DNA from: Monarcha castaneiventris obscurior
Lineage: Eukaryota > Chordata > Aves > Passeriformes > Monarchidae
Direction of reading: 5' to 3'
Assembly (NCBI GenBank): GCA_026261815.1
Contig: JAMPIT010000890.1
Location: forward strand, 8,276,001 to 8,340,000
DNA length: 64,000 nucleotides
A model generated the notes under the pieces. The model was not told where the DNA came from, did no database searches, and was given only the letters and a program-made list of their open reading frames with translations. The number at the start of each line of letters is the position of its first letter. The first letter of the stretch is position 1. The position numbers and the translations under genes were made by a program. Shown here piece by piece: positions 12,801-25,879 of the stretch.

Positions 12801-14193
12801 CACTTTGAAAAGAATTTTCTTTATCCTGTGAATCCTGCAGAGTCCACAGATAATATGGCTCCCTTTCTGCTCCAAAATCTGCACAAATCCTCCCCCTGCC
12901 ATGCCTACAGATGGCAATAGGAAATATTCCCTTGCCAGGCCTGCAGTAAAAAGGAATGTGTCCCAAATGCAGTCGTTCCTTATGCACTACATCTTGTGAG
13001 CAAGCAGACGGTGTGGCTTGCTTCAGTAACTTTTATATGTAAACAGTCTTTAAAAACATAATCTACACTGTCAAAGCCTAATCTAAATGATGTACTGACA
13101 TTGCTTACTTTGATGTGCTGACTTGGTTTTGAATTCTCTCTGGATTGCCTGGCCCCACATGGCCTTTTTGTGTTTTGTTTACTTTTCACTTAGCTGTCAC
13201 GTATTTATTCCCATTAGATGTACAAAGGCAATGGATTCAGCCTAGTTTTACAGCTAAGTTGGCTAATACAGCACAGGGAAAGCACTGAGTGAAGCCAAGC
13301 AGAGGGGCAGGAAAAGAGCCGAGTGATTCTTCTGGTCTGACATAGAGACCAATGAAACAGAAAACCTTTAAAAGATCTGGGTCTGGTAGAGCAGCTAGAG
13401 ATTACTATTTTTTCAGAAAAACATGCTTTGTCTGGAAAGCAGAAATTCAATGATTTGTATAGACTGGGTTTCAGTTTTTAAAGGCTTGCTTCTGAATAAA
13501 TGCTGAAATTTCATATACATCACATATTTAATTTTTTTTAAAATCTGGATTTGTTTCAAATGTGAATGGATGGGAAAATACTACTTTAAAAGCTTTTCAG
13601 TGAAGTGAGCTGGTTGGGTTTATCTTGGTCAAGCAGTTAAAATGGCTTACATGATCTTGTTCTGTGAAAGTCTTTGAAGATATGTGAAAATGCCTCATGC
13701 TGAGAAAAGTAATCCCAAAAAATCTATTTGGTGTGATCTTACCCACAGAACCCATAAGACAAGTGGGTGTTTGTGAAGTCTGTCACATCTTGAAGCATGA
13801 CTGAAATGTGGACCATCCTGAACGGTGGGCTTCCATGCCTACCCTCCCATGCTTCTCCCAATGGGAATACCTAACTTCCCTCTAAATGGTTGTTTTTACA
13901 CCTCAAAATGAAAACAGGGGGAGATTTCATGTGGAACTTAGCGTTGGTGGAGGAACCATGGTGTTTCCTTTGTTCCCTGAAGAGGGACAGTCCAGCCTTC
14001 CTCCATGGCACTGTATCACTGAGGGCACATTCTCAGGTCATGTTTTTTCAGTTTGAGCCGAGGTGCTCAGCCCAAGCCCCGCACAGCACCGGCGTCTGGG
14101 CACCCAAACTTCACCTCCTTTGGAGAACAGACTGTGCTGAAACTGCCCCACTTCCCTGTGCAGTGACCTCCTTTCGGACTTGGCCGTCCGTAG

Positions 14194-14393
<200 letters not shown>

Positions 14394-17300
14394 CTTTGGA
14401 GCAGGAGGAGCAGGTATGAAGGGAAGGTTTCTCTCAGCTCTGGACCCTTCTTTTAATTGAATCTTTGGTGAAGGGAAAAGATCTTGTATTTGCAATCCAC
14501 TTCATTTCTTGCGTAGGCATTCATTTTCTCCGAGACATTGAATTATTCACTTTTCTAGAAACTGTGTTAAAACCACTTTGTGTTGCTCTTATTTGAATTG
14601 TTCTTGTTTCTTTTGAAAAACATTAATGAGATGAACTCAACTTCATTAGCAGGAAAATGAGGGAAGAGTTGCTTCATTTGTTATAGAGAGTCAGCATAAC
14701 TCAACCCTTCCTATCACAGAAGCTGTTTCTTAAAGAAAGTTAATTTGGACACTGATGGGAAAACTAGAGGGGATGAACAAGAACATTTGATGTTTTGGTG
14801 GAATGACCCCTATTGGAACCCAAAAGCATAGGTCCTTATCCCCATACTAATTGATCTCTTGGGCTACAAAAGTGACATCTCTAGAGATGCTACTGGTACT
14901 GTCTTTCTATTAGGGTTGGAAATACTCAATTAATTGTATGTATTGTGCCTTTGCAGTATTTGTGCTTCACTCCAGTATTGATTCCTAAATCAGGATGTGT
15001 GTGAAATGTAAAAAAACTACCAACCTTTCTTAAAGTGTAATATCTGCAGTTTGGCGCTTAGGAGAAGACGTGGGCTAATCTTGTGATCCTTTTTTCATTC
15101 TGAATCTGGTCTCTCAACCTCGTTTATGCTGGTTTGTGTTATGTGCATGAAGCAAAATTTTACAGTTGCTGCGATGGGATTTCTGTTGTGTGACTGCCAG
15201 GCAAACATACAAAATATGCTTAATTTGGGCCTTTGCCTTTGCCTTTGTCCAAAGACTGTGGTGGGGGGGAAAGTAGCCAGTAAGTAACACTGTGCAGATG
15301 CAGAGGAATCATTCTGTGCTCACACTTACAGCTTGGACAGAGAAGACTTGGATTCTTTGAATCTGTTCTTTGTTGGGAGTGATATTGCTGAATTTTGTGC
15401 TGCTAATGTAGCAGCAACATAATAAAAAATTTCACAGGATCAGCGAAAAATTTACTTTTTGTGAAACACGTATCTGCTTTGCATATTACAAAGAGTATTA
15501 GGGGCAAGTATTTACCAAATACTGTAATACTTTCATATTCCAGCTGTGACCAGGCTGGCTCTGCTTAAAATCTCTGACATGCTAAACAAAGGAGGTGAAT
15601 TCCTTTGTGTAATCTTTTGAAGAAATTCTTCCACCTGTTAAGAGTTCTCAGGTGCTCGTCAAGGGGTTAAGTCATCCTCTTCACAGCCTTATCCATGTAA
15701 GCTTGAATACAAAAATTGGAAGACATGAAGGAATTTCAAAGCCTGTGTCTTTATTACTAAGCACAGTCCAAGTGATATGGCACGGCTCACACCTCCATTC
15801 TTCATGCCCACCACTGCTGCTCTGCAGGTCAAGGTGGATGCATCCAAACTGCCCTCAGAGACTGCTTGTGACAGGGTTTATACACTGGGTATAGCTCTTG
15901 GCATCTGGGGAAAGAGGTGATGGCTGGTTCTGGCTGGAGAGTTTCTTCTTCGCCGCAGTATTCAGGACGTGGAGAGGCTGGGTTACTGCTTTTCCCGACA
16001 CACTGCCTTCAGCAACTCCTGGATCATCGGTCTGTGCAGGCCTGACATTTCCAAGTACAATTTTATTTCATAAGGAAATTTCAGCTTTTCAGTGTATTAT
16101 TATATCTTGAAGCTATACAAAAGAGGAAAGAAGCATAGGAATTTGCACATATATAGGTATTTTTATTTGAGGATCTTCGAAGCAATACTTAAATATTAGC
16201 ATCTCTCAGGAAAGCAAATGCCATTTCCACTTAATGCTTAGGGAATCCATAGCATCAGGAGACTTAAATGAAATCCGAAGGTCATATGTTGTCCCCTGGT
16301 GGAATCAGGGATCATAGGCACTCATTTTTTGATTTCCTGCTAAAGTTGTCAGAGTTCAGGTAGATGAAGAAAGGGATTATTTGTCAGATATTGGACCACA
16401 GGAGGATCTGGATGGATATGCAGAACTTAGCACTGGTGAGAAAATAACTCATTACATTAGCAGGAGTAATGGTTGAACAGAGAAACTGAAATTTGCTTGG
16501 AGTGATACTATCTGTTGGAGAATTTAGAGAGCCTGACATATATGGTCTGAAAATGTATGTGCTGCTGTGCCTATATTATTTCTGTATTACGAGAGCATAT
16601 TATATAGCATTTTTAATTATGTCCATAAATATAAATTTACAGTTTAAAGCAGTGAAAGACCATATAAAAAACAAACATATGAAAGAGAAATCATGCTTAC
16701 AAGGTAGCTTACAAGGTTTTGTTCTTAACACGCTTCTGTACTGTTCCTTAAGTTTACATCCATGTGGTTTCCACACACCATCCTTACATTTCTTCCTAAT
16801 GAAAAGGCTCAACAACCTTCAGCAGCTGCAGCCTGCATGCTAAATAGAGAGAGGAATAGATCCATTGTATAGGATTAGCAAATTTTCACATGAATATTTC
16901 ACATTTTTAATGCAGCAGGGAACTGGTTTAAAATATATTGGCACTTCTTGATCTTTCCCAAAATAAATGTATTTATGTGAAAATACAGGTCTTCTCTTTT
17001 AAGAAATTTCATATAAAGCCATAAACTGCATAGTGTTAAATCCCTAGGGTGCAGCTGTAAAAGGTCTGGCAAGCTTACAGGAGATTTTGTTCTCTGTGCA
17101 GGAAGCACAGGCACACGTTTAAAGATTTTCTGAACATCCAGGTGATTCCGAGAGAAACAGGAAAAGACAGAGAGAAAAAACACTCACCCCTTCTCTCTAA
17201 AGCTACACTGTGTGAGCTGCAGCCAAGGTAACACTGTGGTAAAGTTTACCAACAGGAAGCAGTGTAAAGAAGCTGGTCTTTGGGACCTTTCTTTTTCACA

Positions 17301-20300
17301 AGCAAAAAAATCCCTTCTGTGCCAAAACAAAGAGAGGAGCAGCAGTGAATGGCCTGACTGCAGTGCCAGATTGGTTTTTGGCTGCATGGGGATGGCAAAG
17401 CAGCCAGATGGGGTCCCACACAGCATCTGTGACCAGACCCTAGTGCTTTCTCTGAAAACAGGTGCTTGGGGTCCATCCTGAAAATAGGTGTGTGGCTGTA
17501 ACACAACATAGAAAGTAATCTGGGTAATATTTGAGATAAACTTGTCATAGCCATCCTGACGACTTCGTTCACGTTGTTGCAAATGTTAACAAACACAACT
17601 GGCCGTGCTGCCTAGGCAGCCAGGTGATGTGCTCAGGTAGATTGCTGTCCTCTTTTCTTTGCCACTAAGACTTAACCTTCTGAGCACCAGCAGCCTCCAG
17701 GCAGCATGTCAGTTTTGTCTCTATATATATTTTTCTTTCAAGGTAATGACAGGGGCTGTAATAATAGGAACTGCCAAATTTCCTAGGAGAGCTTGAAAAG
17801 GATGTGTCTTTTGGTTCATGAGGAACTGTGTGGTGACACTAAATTTGACACCTGTTAAGAATTCTTTTCAGCCCTAAACTTTAAAACTTCCACTGCACCC
17901 CTGGGAGGTATAAATATAATTGCAGACGCTTTTCAGAGGATTTCATAGGATGTCTGTTCTTCCTGCAGTGCTGCAGCAATGGCTCAGGCACTGCGCTGGT
18001 GGCTGGCTTTTGGTGGGGGTCAAGGAGGGGTGGCAGCAAAGTACTGGAATGCTGTTCATGTCTCCACTTTCTCTGCTGTTTCATTCTCTTCTTCTGCACT
18101 ACAGTCCCAGCCACACAGCATGCTAGAGGCAAAGGGAGAGGAAGCACTAATTTCGTGCGCAGCAGAGGCCAGCAGCCAGCTTTTCACTTAAGAAACTGGA
18201 ACTTGTCAACACCCAAAACCACTGAAAAATCAAGCCATAGTTCTTCTGCACCCCTCATATCCCAAAAGAGCATTCATGTGTGTTCTGCCCCTTTAGGTAA
18301 AAGAAAACAGTGACCATAGGAAGAATAAAAAAGAAAAGGCAAGCTTGCCCTCAGAGCCCACAGTGTGGGACTCTTGCTTGTTCATCAGCTGTGTTTCCAC
18401 AAATGCAACTCCCCAGCTAAGCACAAGCTCATGGACACCTAAAGTTGTCTGTGTGCCAAGAGAAGCAGCAGCATTTCCCTAATTCCTGGTGGTTGTCTGT
18501 GGGAGGTGGGGTATGTGAGGGCAAAATGTCTGGAAGGTGCAACTACCATATGGCTTCTGCAGAAACCTCAGTCTGAATTTGACGTTATTCACAAAAAGTC
18601 ACAGCAAGTTTGTGCTGCTGCTAGAGAAGCCAATCACATCTTTTTGTCCTAAGGGGGAAAAAGAAATGGACACTTTATATAATGATTTCCTTGTGGCAAG
18701 CCCAAAGACACCTCCCTAGCAGCAAGAGGTGCACTTTCAGATAGCCAAACCTTTGGAGGGAAAGAAGAGAGCCATCGTGTGGCATTTCAGACAGCCCCTT
18801 AGCAAATCATTAGCCAGCTGCTTTAAATAAATGGTATGGATATTCTCCTGTCCTTTTTATATCTCATCAGCAAAATCCTGAGTCTTGGAAAGTTCCTGCC
18901 CTGAGCCATAAATATGCGTTCTTCCTGTCTCCTCACCATTAATTCTCTCTCCTTACATTTTCATTCTGTGTCTTGGAGGTCACGTACGTCCAAATATTCC
19001 AGTGCAAGGAAAATTACTTTATTTCTAACTACCTTGATTTCTTTTTCTCTGCCCTTGGGAGTATATACCCCTTTATTTGAGAAGACCCCCCTCTCTTTAT
19101 TATTTTTTTTAATATTCTTTTGATGAAAACCCAAGAAAGTGTCGCTTGTTCTCTGACTTATCTTTTACCAGCTATGTGGAAAATAAGAGTTTTGGATTAC
19201 ACCCTAACCCTGCAGAGGACTGACAATAATGATGTAATTGGATTTTTCATTATTAAATACAGTGATCATCTGCAGAATAGTGGATGCCTTAGTAAGAAAT
19301 GAACTTTGCTTTGTCTCGGTAGTTTGCTAAGAACTGAAATCCTATTCTGAACTGTATATATAACATTTTGAAAAACAGAGCAGACAAATTAGTGAAATCT
19401 ACCTAAATCCACCCAAAGTGCTTTTTTTCTCTGATAATTCTAGAAAATTAAGAAACTCTACAAATTGGGAGAAATACTTGACTTCAAGCAAACTCCTGAA
19501 TTTAGGCAGAAGAGTTTAATTTTGAGAGACTGCTCTTAAATCATGTCACAAGTTCATATAACTGAAATTACATTAGTGAGAGGAAAAAAAAAGATCAAAA
19601 TTAATTCCAGGTTTCTGAGGAGTCTGACATGAGAATCCAGTCTTAATTTATTCAGATATAGTCATTGTTAATAAAAGTGTTAACTTCAGAGTAGCACATA
19701 GTAACAAGGTAGTTTCTCAGACAACCAGGATACTAAATAAAAAACTTAAGTACCACACTAATGTCATACTTCTTGCCCATCCAAAATAACCAGTCTATCC
19801 TTATTTTTTACTGTCTACATTAGACCTGTAGGGGTAAAACTGGGAATTGCACCAGGCCCTAGGTCTCAAAACGCGTCCATCTTCCTTTTTGCTGAGCCAG
19901 GTCCTCCAAGACAAACTGCAATTGCCCTTCATGCCAGGAAACTCACCTTGAGGAAGCGCTGCTCAGCCAGGCACCTGCCCCGCTGGGGCTGCAGGGTGCT
20001 CACACTCTGCACACCTCACTCCGGGCCACTGGATCCGGGCTGAAGACCTGGAACCTCAAATGGGTTACAAGAAAAGATGTAGCTTCATTCTGATTTTTAA
20101 AAATGGCATCCATTACTTGATGAGAAAGCCCTAACAGAAAGCTTTTGTCCCTCTGCTATTCTCTCTTCTTTATTCTACCAAGCCCACAAGCATCTGATCC
20201 AGGCTTACAGTGTTCTGTAATCCTGTCTGAGCACACAGCTAATAGCTTTCCCCAGGGGCCAGATGATCTGACACTGTCCCTTTGCATCCTCTTCCCCTAG

Positions 20301-23300
20301 CTGCCTAATGCAGAGCTGCGGGTTCTGAAGATTCCTGCACTGTCATCAGCAGCGTTTCCTGGCTTTATTACCCATCCCCAGCTCGCTTGCTTGCGGGGGC
20401 TGCTGGCTGTAGGACTGCAGGGGAACTGTGGCTCCCACACATCACGCTGCAAGAGCAGGAGGAATGGCTTTATTGATTCCTGATGGTGTGCATCTGGTGC
20501 TTGCAGGTCTCACTGTAAAGTCATGATTAGGAGCTGAAAAGGGTGGAGACGCCTACAGAAACACAGGCTTCAGCAACTTCTTAATCTCCCGTGATATTAA
20601 CTGATGAGATGGGTTAAAGGATTCTGCAGCAGATCTGGAGTTTATTACATACACATAGTGAAAAATTACTCAATCAAAACAAATAAAGGCAGTGAGCAAA
20701 TTAGTGGGCTTTTTAAATATACCATAACATTAATTGATGGGGTAAGTTAAAGAATCATGAAGTAGCAGTGCTGAGAAGAAGCATGAGAAAGAAAATCAGA
20801 AGGAAAGGCATTAGATCTTCCTGCATTTACACAGCACAGAGCTATGAGCACCAGAGAGCTGCCTGCCTGCTTCACCATGGGAAGGTACCTCTGCATCCAA
20901 GCAATGCTGTGGTGAAGGAAAACCTTCCAACATTGCTGCATGTTAGATAAAAAAGGTACCATGAATAAAGGCAGCTTCATTCTTTCTCTTTTTCCTAATC
21001 AATGCTCACTTTCAGAAAGGGCCCTGCGTTCAAAGTTTCACAAGGGCAAGCCAGGTAAGGGTATGCTTATGCATATTAATTCCCCCATCATTACCCATGA
21101 GCCACCCCAAAGAAAACAGTCTAGCTGTAATGTGTTAAATTACCGGTAGATAGCACTTTGCAAGCTATTTCTTACTACTTTCTCTCCACTTCTCCAGCCT
21201 CAGGCACCTCAGACTTGGCGTGTAAAATGGCCAGAGATTACCCAGCGAGGTGTGCAGTACAGTCAGTGGAAACAGTGTTGCTCATCCAACTATGTGGAAG
21301 CGACATTTATTGTAAGCTGAGTTGTTCATGTGTTTTAAAGTTTTATGGAGTGAGTAAGTGTATGGCTGCAGAATTTGAAACTGCTTGGTTATAAATCTGA
21401 TGACAGTAAAGCTAAAAGGAGTCTCAGCGAGTGGCTTCCCTCCAAGAACTTGCCTTTTTATGAATTCCTGAAGCAGAGATTAGGTTTACCATCAGTGCAC
21501 ACTGTCGTGTAGTACATTTTTTTTTTGTTTCTGGCTGCCTTCTTGTACGTTTGTGTGCGTCAGTCTTGAGAGGAACAGGTGTAACTACTCACTCTGACTC
21601 AGCCAAGCAACAGCATTGCCTTTAAAGTGGGGTGGAAAATGAGTGCAAAGCTTTCCCTGGAAACAGGAAGGATCCGGTCATGCAGCTGTCCTGATGACAG
21701 AACCATAATAACCACAAGGAAGGGTTTAACCCACCTACTCCACACCAGCACTACCTGCCAGAGGTTCCTGGCTCTTGGCCTCATTTCTCAAAACACTGGT
21801 CAACCTATTTCAGTTAAAATGAGCAAGAGTAGCAAAAGAGCAAAGAATAATAGATCTTTGCTAACCCGTTTAGTTGCCTTAAAAAGTAATTAACCTTTAG
21901 CTGGACCATAAAGCATATTTTCAGCTAGTCCTGTTTTCCAGAGAAAAACAAAAGGCCTGAAAACAAATCTTCTTTTCAAAGCTGAAATGAACTTGATGGA
22001 ATGACAACTGGAGGGATTTATCCATATCGGAACTGAGAGTTTTGCTTCCACCCGCAGAACTTCAGCAACAGAAGCCACCTCAGCCTGCAGAGATTTGCTC
22101 TACTGTAGAACACCAGTCTGCTCTTTGTCACCCATTCTTGAATCATCAGTAAGCGAAGAAGGTGCTAGCCTTGGTTTCTGACTTCAGCCAAGTTTAGGGG
22201 TAGGGAAAGGGAAAAAGAGCATGTGGAAATTCTCCAGAATGTAGAGCCAAGGAAGAGTGGCAGCAGGTTTCCTAGCAGAGCTGTCTTCCCTGGCTGAAAT
22301 AGGATATGAGGAAGAAGAATGCTTGTTGCAGGAGCAGAGGGAGTAACAGCACAGGCAGCGAGGACAGGGAGGAGCTGAGTCCTCCTCAGTGATTATGGAG
22401 GGCGGATAAAAGGAGCCTTCCTTATTGCTCAGCTCCATGCAGGAGGAGATTAGCAAAGTGAGAAATCTAAAACAACTATCCAAAAAAGTCTTCTACTGGG
22501 TCTCAGAGCAATCCCATGGAGTAGGTTGCTCTAGGGTGCTCCCCAAGGAAATCATGAGGGAACTGGGAGGAGGAGCCAGACAGTTTCCCCAGCAGGGCCA
22601 CCAGTATGTCAAAGTGAAGTGGTTAGAGAGGTCTGCATTAGTTGAAAGATGAAGATGGGGTGGGGAAGCCTTTACTCTCTGATTCCTCTGTAGTCTTGAG
22701 GAAAGAATGTTCCAGAGATGAGCTGTCACGAAGTTGGGAAGACTTCTGCCCAAATCCCAGAGATTTGGTGGTGGTAGAGAGGCTTTTCAGGGTCAATACA
22801 GATGCAAGCATTTGCTGACATGAACCAGCTGGATAATGTTGGAGACTTTTGTTTGCACAATGTGCAACAGTGTGCTTTATATTCTGCTTTAGTGCCAATT
22901 GAGTTAGGTTAGCCCAAAATAAAGCAGAGCCCTGATCCCGGCCATCATAGCTTTGTTGACTGTCCTAAAAACCGAATGCATTTCCAGACCCAAGTTCTCC
23001 AGTTAAACATGGTGTGCAAGCAGACAAAAATGATGATATGGCCAAGGAAAAACTGTGTTTGCCGTTTTATTCATAGAACACTTTTGCAAAGTGCATTTAG
23101 TAATTTGCCATTGTAACCACCTGCACAGAGAGCTTTCAGGGCAGAGCTCTGACACTGTATTTAGTTCATACTTTGACTGCTCAGCTAAAACTTCCATTTC
23201 TATGCATTTATTCTGCTTCACACATTATGTTATCAGTCACTTTCAATATTTCAAAGTCACAGCAGTCCTTTTCTGACATGCATTTGTCAGAATGAACTGC

Positions 23301-24255
23301 CTTGACTGCTGTTATTACGGACTGCACTTCCTGACTAAGGGAAAAGTCTTATATGGAACCAGAATTTTGAAATTTTTCAGAAAAAAACAATAGATAAAAC
23401 AGAATAAAATTAGAGCCAATGAACAGAAATCGATACTTTAAATGACCAGCCATATATATATATATATTTTTAAGGAGGAGAGAATGGGAAGGCAGGATTT
23501 ATAACCCAGTATAAAAGAATTAATTAGGAAAAGTTTGATCTTCCAAGTTCATATGCAAGGTATTGATAATGGCACTCTTCAGCTGTCTGGTAGTAAATCA
23601 GAAAAGTGTGTCATACTTGGACTTTCTCTCAATCAAATACTTTATCATACTCCTCTAGAGACCACCCTGAAGAGAAGGATTTTAATATTAAGGCCGTTGT
23701 AGTCACAGAAAAACATCACAAGGGGTTTTGGCCTATCTGGAACGTGTGCTTACACTCCTGATGAAGTCCTAGTGGCAGTGATTTGTCATGGCACACAAGC
23801 ACATCTCCCCTTTGCATGTGCTTAATAGCTCACACAGGCTTTGCCAGTTCGCTCTAAAAGCCCTCACAGTTAAGGGCTGGGCCAGGGGAAGTACACTTGT
23901 TTGGAAAAGTTATGATCCTTTCATTCTTACTGCAATTGAAAAATTTTTTTTTTCTTTTCCTTGTATTTGCTACTTTTGTCTTCAGCGGAAAGAATAGCCT
24001 TACAGCTGTGTTTCCAAAGCAGTGAAGAGAAGCTGCCACCTAATTACCTGGCTTTGTAGATAAGTACAGGCTCCAGCTCATCCCACCAAAGCAGAAAAGT
24101 TTTCAGCTAGTGACAAGCATTAAAAGGAAAAATAACTTTATTGGCTGCAGTTTCATAGGTGGGATGCCTCTACAGGACCAAAGAGATCATCAATATCTCA
24201 AAGACATCAGATTCCTACAGAAAGCTGATAAGAAAGATAAGCTGTGTTAGGATTT
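14394..24255 (+). other. GRID2: GRID2 intron, first block after the exon
   Basis: No exon or known repeat was recognised. The next GRID2 exon would be expected to encode a sequence starting with the end of the Arg codon and ILELQQ, and I did not see it. Small features: a perfect 14-bp palindrome GCTGCCTAGGCAGC at 17607-17620, a G+C-richer patch at 19865-20045, and an AT run at 23452-23467. The two fairly long antisense frames near 17184-17596 overlap each other in different phases and match nothing I recognise. Confidence 0.6.
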
Positions 24256-24313
24256 GTTTGTTTATTTAATTAAAAATTCGATTATTTTTTTAATTAAAAA
24301 AGAACAAACAAAC
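24256..24313 (+). repeat. 58-bp imperfect palindrome (AT-rich hairpin)
   Basis: The left arm begins GTTTGTTTATTTAATTAAAAA. The right arm, read on the opposite strand, begins GTTTGTTTGTT and then also contains TTAATTAAAAA. The arms pair over most of their length, with a bulge of a few bases and a short TTCGATT-type loop. It could be a relic of a small inverted-repeat element or just AT-rich slippage. No target duplication was evident. Confidence 0.7.
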
Positions 24314-25856
24314 TCCATTACAGTAATATTTGGAGAGAAAACCAGCACTGTTTTGCAGCCTTGAGAGCAGGGATTAGAAGTTCCTGGCCCAGGATTGACT
24401 TTTTTTTGGCTTTGTCTGGGGTATTCCTACAGCAACACGTGAGAGAAACCATGAAGAACTGAGCCTTGAGTTAACTGAGAAATAGATACTTTATTATTAA
24501 TATTGTTTGGTTGTATTAATTTCCCTGGATTTGGGGGGGATTTAGTTAAATAGCAGTGGATCTTCAGATCATGGAATTACTCCAGATTTATACTGGTTTA
24601 GCTGACGGGAGTATTTAATCCTATAATATGCCTTTGGCATAATTTAGATGTAAGGCTCAAGATTAAGATCCCCATGAAACTGGGAATTTATGTTAATTTC
24701 CTTTTCTTACACAGTGAAGTGCTATGCAAAGCTACAGAAACGTGTCAGCTCTGACAGCCACACTTGGGCAACAATCAGGGCTTTCAGGCAGCTATTGGGT
24801 TTCACCTGCAGCATCAAATTCCCCTGTGTTCTTCCATTTTATATAAGTCTGGAGGAAATTGTAAAATCCATAGAAGAAAAGCAATTGAGAAAGAAGCATG
24901 GTTAAAGCCCTGAGGAAGTGAAGGTTTGTTGATCTTCTTCATGTCCCTCTTAAGTTAAAAACACCTACAACACTCATTTTTAATTTATTTAAGTCTAGCA
25001 ATCTTGCGCCAGGTTAAACATACAAGGCCTCTTGAAAATACAGGGTTTCAGAAAGAACCAGTGACAGGTGTTTAACACAAGGAGAAATAGATCCATGGTT
25101 GTATACGTAAGTATAGGTAAGCTATGCTGGCAGCAGTGGCTATAATTTATTCTCACCCCCAAATAATGAAATATTTGTGTGTGGCTGGGCTGGCAGCAGA
25201 GAGCAGAGCAGCGTGTAGCGACACCCTCTCCTTCTGCTTGGCTTTGCAAGGGAAGGGTCTGTCACTGCAGCTTGCTACAGGACACTCAGCTCAGGGGGGA
25301 TGAACGATGCATCCAAGCTGACTCCACAAATCACTTGGATGCCTAGCAAAGCCCTTTGCATCTCCCATTAGCTGTTTTCTTCCCATTTTCTCAGCTTTTA
25401 CCAGTGCAGGCCACATGATTTACTGCTTACTTGCTCTGAGGCCTTCTTTATAGAAGAAATCCAGGGTGGCTTTGGTGTTGGAGTGTTTTTAAGGGCTGAG
25501 TTTAGGAGAAGTAGACTCTGCTTTCATGGAGAGCTGCAATAGCTGAGATTAAAGAAGGTAGCAGGGCTGCAGAGCTGGCACAGCTGCAAGCAGTGCACAG
25601 ACACAGCTTCCTTCCTCTTGCTCCTGCCAGCTTTATTTCAAATTACCTGGTGCCTTGGCACCACTGCCTGTTTGCTTTTTTCTGCCCGAAGTCTTTTCCT
25701 AGTGCTGCTTCACTTAACACAGGGCCTTTTGGCTGGTTCAGGGTTGTGTAGCATGTTGTCCCTTGCCCTGCCAAACAGGGGCTGCAGGGGGGCCCTGTGG
25801 GGTGAAGCCCCAGGTGGGTGCAAGGGAGTGACCCATAGGGTGGCTGGGCACAGTCT

Positions 25857-25879
25857 GGGTCTGGGAGGGGCCCTGAGGG
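25857..25879 (+). other. G-quadruplex-type motif on the sense strand
   Basis: Four G tracts (GGG, GGG, GGGG, GGG) are separated by loops of 3, 1 and 6 bases, which meets the usual G3+N1-7 rule. As it lies on the + strand it would also be present in the GRID2 pre-mRNA. Formation is inferred from sequence only. Confidence 0.6.

Larger units (their letters stand above)
8619..14193 (+). other. GRID2: GRID2 intron, block just upstream of the exon
   Basis: No further exon or transposable element was recognised. It contains short simple repeats: about three to four TTTTG units near 10628-10646, a GA run at 11168-11181, (TA)10 at 11704-11723 and a TG array at 12775-12800. The last 150 bp before the exon (from about 14050) are clearly richer in G+C and CpG than the rest of the block. 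Confidence 0.6.

Noticed and set aside
16289..16302. Minus-strand CTCF-like core CCACCAGGGG
   Set aside because: Only 12 of 14 core positions match, and the 3' half of the motif is poor, so it is not listed as a feature.
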